NCBI GenBank assembly: GCA_035547675.1
Contig: DASZUI010000016.1
Coordinates: forward strand, 1 to 10,024
Origin: DASZTU01 sp035547675
GTDB taxonomy: Bacteria > Pseudomonadota > Alphaproteobacteria > Rhizobiales > Devosiaceae
DNA length: 10,024 nt
Reading direction: 5' to 3'
Position numbers and translations under genes: made by a program. Shown here one piece after another: positions 6,712 through 10,024 of the stretch. Within the stretch, counting starts at the first letter, position 1; the number at the start of each line of letters is the position of its first letter. The notes beneath the pieces are model-generated. The model saw only the letters and a program-made list of their open reading frames with translations, was not told the DNA's origin and made no database searches.

Positions 6712-6727
6712 CCAGCCGAATGGCTGG
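6712..6727 (-). terminator. Possible terminator hairpin after the GlsB-type gene
   Basis: Immediately after the TAA stop, the minus strand reads CCAGCC-ATTC-GGCTGG, a perfect 6-bp stem with a four-base loop. It is followed by ACCGAACTTT, with only a short T-run, so as an intrinsic terminator it would be weak. A second 8-bp stem lies 11 bases further on (6701-6674). Confidence 0.35.
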
Positions 6728-6988
6728 TTACACCCGGTTCGACCCGGTTATCGCCCTGAGGATCAGCATCAATATGCCGGCCCCGATGATGGCGATGACG
6801 ATCTGCTGCCAGAAGCCCACGAAGGTGCCGCCGGCGAAACGCTCGAGCACGAAGTTCACCACGACCGCGCCGAGAATGCCCAGGATGATGTTGAGGAAGA
6901 TATTCGTCCTGATCCTGAGGATGATCGATGCGATCCACCCCGCAAGACCGCCGAAGATAATCGAGCTGAAGAAACCAAAACCGTCCAT
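6728..6988 (-). CDS. GlsB/YeaQ/YmgE family small membrane protein
   Basis: An 86-residue, highly hydrophobic protein with three predicted membrane helices at about residues 5-24, 30-48 and 57-79. Glycine-rich segments (FGGLAGWIAS, LGILGAVVVN, AIIGAGILML) are typical of the family Pfam calls transglycosylase-associated. Despite that name no enzymatic residues are evident and the molecular role is unknown; family members are often annotated as stress-response membrane proteins. The ATG at 6988 is preceded by a good GGAGG ribosome-binding site. The gene lies 27 bases after lpdA, so it is probably on the same transcript, and it is the last gene before the repeat-filled gap. Its position between lpdA and lipA may be conserved by linkage and need not imply a role in pyruvate metabolism. 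Confidence 0.88.
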   Translation of the reverse strand: MDGFGFFSSIIFGGLAGWIASIILRIRTNIFLNIILGILGAVVVNFVLERFAGGTFVGFWQQIVIAIIGAGILMLILRAITGSNRV

Positions 6989-7015
6989 TGCTGCCTCCGT
7001 GAGCCCAACCGCCGG

Positions 7016-8455
7016 CTAGATATTGAGAGCGCGCCCATAGGCGTCAAGCACGCTCTCCTTCATCGTCTCGCTGAGGGTCGGATGCGGGAAGATGGTGTGC
7101 ATGAGTTCTTCCTCGGTGGTTTCGAGGTTCATGGCGACCACGAAACCTTCGATGAGCTCCGTCACCTCCGCGCCCACCATATGGGCGCCCAGCAATTCGC
7201 CCGTCTTCGCGTCGAAGATCGTCTTCACCAGTCCCTCGGGCTCGCCGAGCGCGATTGCCTTGCCATTGCCGATGAAGGGGAAGCGGCCGACCTTGATGTC
7301 GCGCCCCGCCTCGCGCGCCTTGGCCTCGGTGAGCCCGACGCTGGCGATCTGCGGATCGCAATAGGTGCAGCCCGGCACCTTCATGCGGTCGAGCGGGTGG
7401 GGATGGAGCCCGGCGATCGTTTCCACCGTGATGACGGCCTCGTGCTCGGCCTTGTGCGCCAGCATGGGCGGGCCGGCAACGTCGCCGATGGCCCAGACGC
7501 CCGGTACATTGGTCCGGCCGACCGCGTCGATCTTGATGGCGCCGCGATTGAGCTCGACCCCGAGCTTTTCGAGGCCCAGCCCCTCGGTATTGCAGACCAC
7601 GCCCACCGCCGAAATCAGGTGGTCGCCGGAAAGCACCTCGGTCTTGCCGTCCTTGAGCTCGACCGTCGCCTTGACGCCGTCCCTGCTCTTTTCGACCTTA
7701 GTCACTTTGGCGTCGGTCAGCATGCGGATGCCGCGCTTTTCGAAGCGCTTGCGGGCATGGGCGGCGATCTCGGCGTCCTCGACCGGCAGGATCTGCGGCA
7801 ACAGCTCGATCACCGTCACCTCGACGCCGAGCGCGTTGTAGAAGGACGCGAATTCGACCCCGATGGCACCCGAGCCCATGACGAGCAGCGATTTCGGCAT
7901 CTTTTCGGGCTTCATTGCCTCGAAATAGGTCCAGATACGGTCGCCATCGGGCTCGATGCCGGGCAGCACGCGCGGCCGGGCGCCGGTTGCGATGATGATG
8001 TTCTTGGCCTTGTAATTGCCGGGCCCGAGCGGATTTTTCGGCCCCGGCCATTGCGGCTGCATCGGCGGCTTCCTGGTCGGCTCGACGGCGATTTCGCCCG
8101 CTGCGGTGAGCCGTGCTTCGCCCCAGATGATGTCGACCTTGTTCTTGCGCATCAGGAACTGGACGCCATTGTTCATCTGGCCGGCGATGTCGCGCGACCG
8201 CTTCACGATGGCGGCGAGATCGTAGCCGAAATTCGTCGCCTTCAGCCCATAGGCCGAGGCGTGCGCCATATGCGAATAGACCTCGGCCGTCCTGAGCAGC
8301 GCCTTGGTCGGAATGCAGCCCCAATTGGAGCAGATGCCCGCCATGTGCTCGCGCTCGACGATGGCCGTCTTGAGGCCGAGCTGCGCCGCGCGGATGGCGG
8401 CGACATAGCCGCCGGGCCCCGCGCCGATGACGATGAGATCGTAAGTGTCGGCCAA
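7016..8455 (-). CDS. lpdA: Dihydrolipoamide dehydrogenase (E3)
   Basis: The FAD-dependent E3 subunit reoxidises dihydrolipoamide on E2 with NAD+. It has 479 residues. FAD-binding GAGPGG is at 11-16, the redox disulfide Cys42/Cys47 in GICSNWGCIPTKALLR, the NAD-binding GSGAIG at 193-198, the second FAD motif WAIGDVAGPPMLAHKAEHE, and the catalytic HPTLSE with His458 and Glu463. Residues about 124-149 are a proline-rich insertion (PTRKPPMQPQWPGPKNPLGP) not found in standard Lpd but, to my knowledge, shared by PDH-linked Lpd of rhizobia. The start is TTG at 8455: an in-frame TAA lies two codons upstream, so no earlier start is possible, and a clear AAGGAG ribosome-binding site sits at 8462-8467, six bases away. 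It follows the acetyltransferase by 17 bases and belongs to the pdh operon, so it most likely serves pyruvate dehydrogenase. Confidence 0.96.
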   Translation of the reverse strand: MADTYDLIVIGAGPGGYVAAIRAAQLGLKTAIVEREHMAGICSNWGCIPTKALLRTAEVYSHMAHASAYGLKATNFGYDLAAIVKRSRDIAGQMNNGVQFLMRKNKVDIIWGEARLTAAGEIAVEPTRKPPMQPQWPGPKNPLGPGNYKAKNIIIATGARPRVLPGIEPDGDRIWTYFEAMKPEKMPKSLLVMGSGAIGVEFASFYNALGVEVTVIELLPQILPVEDAEIAAHARKRFEKRGIRMLTDAKVTKVEKSRDGVKATVELKDGKTEVLSGDHLISAVGVVCNTEGLGLEKLGVELNRGAIKIDAVGRTNVPGVWAIGDVAGPPMLAHKAEHEAVITVETIAGLHPHPLDRMKVPGCTYCDPQIASVGLTEAKAREAGRDIKVGRFPFIGNGKAIALGEPEGLVKTIFDAKTGELLGAHMVGAEVTELIEGFVVAMNLETTEEELMHTIFPHPTLSETMKESVLDAYGRALNI

Positions 8456-8472
8456 GATTTACTCCTTCACCA

Positions 8473-9066
8473 TCAGGATTCCCGCGCCATCAGGAGCCAG
8501 TCCCGCCCCTTGGGGCCGCCGCTCGGAAACGGCACCATCGGCCGTTTCGCCGTCACGACGAAGCCACGGCGCTCATAGAGCCGGCGCGCGCCCTCATTGA
8601 CGTCTTCGCTGATCAGCGCGACGCCCGACGCCGCCGTTTCACGCGCCTTGGCCTCCGCCACATCCAGCAGCTTCGAGCCCACGCCCTTGTCGCGCCAGGG
8701 CACATAGACGCCGAGCATGGAAATGAACCACTTGCCGGCCGCCTCAGCCTCGAGCTCGTAGAGCGGCCGGAAATAGTCCGGAGTCCGCGGCGGGATCGGC
8801 TCCGCCGCGTCGGGCTCGCGATAGCCGAGCAGCATGCCGGCCACCTCGCCGTCGATTTCGGCCATGAAGGCGTTGCGCCAGCTGAACGCACCGTCCTCGC
8901 GGAGCAGTTGCAGCCGTCCGATTTCGATGGGGCTATACGTCCCCGCCGCATCCTGGCTGCGCGCCCAGCCATCCGCCGGCCCGCCATGCGCTGCGATGTT
9001 GATCAAGAGCGCGATGTCGCTCGCATCCGCCTTGCGCGCCGGGCGGATGGCGATGGCCTCGCTCAC
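8473..9066 (-). CDS. GNAT family N-acetyltransferase
   Basis: A 197-residue single-domain acetyltransferase; the acyl donor would be acetyl-CoA and the acceptor is unknown. The acetyl-CoA pyrophosphate-binding motif A is LGVYVPWRDKGVGSKLLDVA, with RDKGVG at 125-130. Motif B is NEGARRLYERRGFVV at 157-171. An earlier strand, FMAEIDGEVAGMLLGY (67-82), fits the usual GNAT sheet, while residues about 83-110 form a longer acidic loop. It starts with GTG at 9066, which overlaps the stop of the upstream hydrolase as GTGA, so the two are probably translationally coupled. It ends 17 bases before lpdA. Its place inside the pyruvate dehydrogenase operon, whose product is acetyl-CoA, is suggestive but does not tell the substrate. 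Confidence 0.9.
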   Translation of the reverse strand: MSEAIAIRPARKADASDIALLINIAAHGGPADGWARSQDAAGTYSPIEIGRLQLLREDGAFSWRNAFMAEIDGEVAGMLLGYREPDAAEPIPPRTPDYFRPLYELEAEAAGKWFISMLGVYVPWRDKGVGSKLLDVAEAKARETAASGVALISEDVNEGARRLYERRGFVVTAKRPMVPFPSGGPKGRDWLLMARES

Positions 9067-9716
9067 AGCCCCAGCACCTCTTTGACGACCGGCACCAGCC
9101 CCGCCCCGATCGCTCGCGTATTGGCGGCATCGAGATGGACGCCGTCGAGCGGCGACGGCTTGGCCACGGTCGCGGCATCGAAGAAGGCGGTGCCATATTC
9201 GTCGGCGCGGCGCCGATACCAGTGCGCAAAGCTCCTGGACTCGGCGATGGCGGCGTCCTGGCCGAAATGCACCATCATCTCGGGATGGTCGGTGTCGCCC
9301 AGATGCGGCGGCGAGACGATGATGATTTCCGGGATCGGTTCGCCCTTCGCGCCGGCATGGCCGCGCACGATCTCGACCAGCCGCCCCACGCCCTTTGAGG
9401 CCTCGAACGCCGTACGCCCGTGGAACGGCTTGAGATCATTGGTGCCGAGCATGAGGATGACCAGATCGAGCGGCCCATGCGAGGCGAGCAGCGTCGGCAG
9501 CACCCGCGCGCCATTGCGGTCGGCGGGCGAGAAATGGTCGTCATGGACCGTCGTGCGCCCGCCCAGCCCCTCGGCGATCACCCGCGCGGCGCCGTCGAGC
9601 CCCTGCTCCAGCACGGTCGGCCAGCGATCCTCATAATCATGCCGCGGCCCGCCCGTCCGGGGGTTCGCGCCATAGGTGAGGCTGTCGCCGAAAGCGAGGA
9701 TGACTTTCTGCGGCAT
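9063..9716 (-). CDS. SGNH/GDSL hydrolase, arylesterase-like
   Basis: A 217-residue serine hydrolase of the SGNH superfamily. All four blocks are present: the nucleophile Ser12 in FGDSLTYG, the block II glycine in EGLGGRTT (about 49-56), Asn93 in MLGTNDLKPF, and the Asp191/His194 pair in DGVHLDAAN. The pattern GDSLTYG, EGLxxRTT, LDLVILMLGTND and VVSPPxL closely recalls the arylesterase/acyltransferase subgroup that includes the Mycobacterium smegmatis enzyme MsAcT, known for ester hydrolysis and acyl transfer in water. No signal peptide is seen, so it is probably cytoplasmic. The ATG lies two bases after the pdhC stop without an obvious ribosome-binding site, and the stop overlaps the acetyltransferase start. 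The physiological substrate is unknown; a role in removing or moving acyl groups near pyruvate dehydrogenase is only speculation from position. Confidence 0.92.
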   Translation of the reverse strand: MPQKVILAFGDSLTYGANPRTGGPRHDYEDRWPTVLEQGLDGAARVIAEGLGGRTTVHDDHFSPADRNGARVLPTLLASHGPLDLVILMLGTNDLKPFHGRTAFEASKGVGRLVEIVRGHAGAKGEPIPEIIIVSPPHLGDTDHPEMMVHFGQDAAIAESRSFAHWYRRRADEYGTAFFDAATVAKPSPLDGVHLDAANTRAIGAGLVPVVKEVLGL

Positions 9717-9718
9717 CG

Positions 9719-10024
9719 TCAGGCCAGCATCATGATCGGATTTTCGACGAGGCCGCGGAAGGCGGCGAGCAGTTCCGCGCCGAGCGCGCCATCGACCGCG
9801 CGGTGGTCGCAGGAGAGCGTCACCGTCATGAAATTGCCGGTCTTGATCTGGCCCTTCTCGACATAGACCCGCTCCTCGCCCGCCCCGACCGCCAGGATCG
9901 TGCCATGCGGCGGATTGATCACCGCGGCGAATTCGCGGATGCCGAACATGCCGAGATTGGAAACCGAGGTCGTGCCGCCCTGATATTCCTCGGGCTTGAG
10001 CTTCTTGGCGCGGGCCCGGCCGGC
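9719..10024 (-). CDS. pdhC: Pyruvate dehydrogenase E2, dihydrolipoamide acetyltransferase (5' part outside window)
   Basis: Only the last 101 codons are visible; the start and the lipoyl and subunit-binding domains lie beyond the right edge. This piece is the C-terminal catalytic domain, which transfers acetyl from the lipoyl arm to CoA and forms the E2 core. The frame opens with ARAKKLKPEEYQGG, then SVSNLGMFGI, AAVINPPHGTILAVGAGEER, and the active-site stretch SCDHRAVDGALGAELL, with the catalytic His at visible residue 74 and Asp at 78. An internal ATG at 9949 gives a 76-residue frame but is not a real start, because the homology runs on upstream. The NPPHGTILAVGAGEE and VDGALGAELLAAF wording is that of alphaproteobacterial pyruvate dehydrogenase E2, not 2-oxoglutarate dehydrogenase E2. 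The downstream genes are lpdA and lipA, which fits. Confidence 0.95.
   Translation of the reverse strand, partial: AGRARAKKLKPEEYQGGTTSVSNLGMFGIREFAAVINPPHGTILAVGAGEERVYVEKGQIKTGNFMTVTLSCDHRAVDGALGAELLAAFRGLVENPIMMLA

Larger units (their letters stand above)
6475..6727. other. Repeat-filled gap between the GlsB-type gene and lipA
   Basis: This 253-bp gap interrupts an otherwise tightly packed minus-strand gene run. From left to right it holds the lipA ribosome-binding site, a dispersed hairpin repeat (6509-6535), a small palindrome AGGCGGTCCCGCCT (6551-6564), a pair of GC-rich inverted repeats (6566-6605 and 6635-6672), an 8-bp inverted repeat CGATGTGG/CCACATCG (6674-6681 and 6694-6701), and a hairpin directly at the GlsB-type stop codon. 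Short open frames here are made of the repeats and resemble no protein. I could not identify a convincing lipA promoter. Confidence 0.7.

Noticed and set aside
6475..6727. Small coding gene, riboswitch or non-coding RNA gene in the lipA upstream gap
   Set aside because: Frames here are made of repeat sequence, and the folds are simple hairpins from the repeats with no known riboswitch core.
6398..8578. A 726-codon open frame on the plus strand across lipA, the GlsB-type gene and lpdA
   Set aside because: It is antisense to three well-supported genes, rich in Arg, His, Asp and Gly as expected for the complement of GC-rich coding sequence, and shows no recognisable domain.
1..10024. CRISPR array, transposase, phage gene, toxin-antitoxin pair or other accessory system
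   Set aside because: No regularly spaced direct repeats, integrase or transposase motifs, or tRNA attachment sites are visible. RatA is called a toxin in Escherichia coli, but here it lies in the usual lipA-linked setting without a RatB partner.

Overview
The window is dense, GC-rich chromosomal DNA. Its gene content points to an alphaproteobacterium of the Hyphomicrobiales (Rhizobiales) type. The grounds are a dusB-ntrB-ntrC operon, a fused IspD-IspF enzyme, a rhizobial-type dihydrolipoamide dehydrogenase with a proline-rich insertion, lipA followed by a RatA/Coq10-like gene, and short palindromic intergenic repeats of kinds common in this order. I infer the order from these features and cannot fix the genus; a Devosia-like organism is only a guess.

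Layout. Positions 1-3060 (minus strand) hold dusB, ntrB and ntrC, joined by two 4-bp ATGA stop/start overlaps; ntrC runs off the left edge. A 183-bp divergent gap (3061-3243) separates dusB from a plus-strand pair, ispDF (3244-4437) and pncC/cinA (4441-4968). A mosaic of palindromic repeats (4966-5092) lies between pncC and the convergent minus-strand genes, and its two ends supply the stop codons of both flanking genes. From 10024 down to 5090 every gene is on the minus strand: pdhC (5' end outside the window), an SGNH/GDSL hydrolase, a GNAT acetyltransferase, lpdA, a small GlsB/YeaQ-type membrane protein, lipA and a RatA/Coq10-like START protein. The only sizeable break in this run is 6475-6727, filled with GC-rich inverted repeats.

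How the genes work together. The right half is the distal part of a pyruvate dehydrogenase locus: E2 (pdhC), E3 (lpdA) and the enzyme that makes the lipoyl cofactor (lipA), with a probable ubiquinone-related lipid-binding protein downstream. An esterase/acyltransferase-like hydrolase and an acetyltransferase are tightly coupled inside it. The left half is nitrogen control (NtrB/NtrC) behind a tRNA dihydrouridine synthase. The middle pair makes isoprenoid precursors and recycles nicotinamide mononucleotide. No gene here looks horizontally acquired, and I see no undescribed system. The most noteworthy non-coding features are the two repeat clusters.
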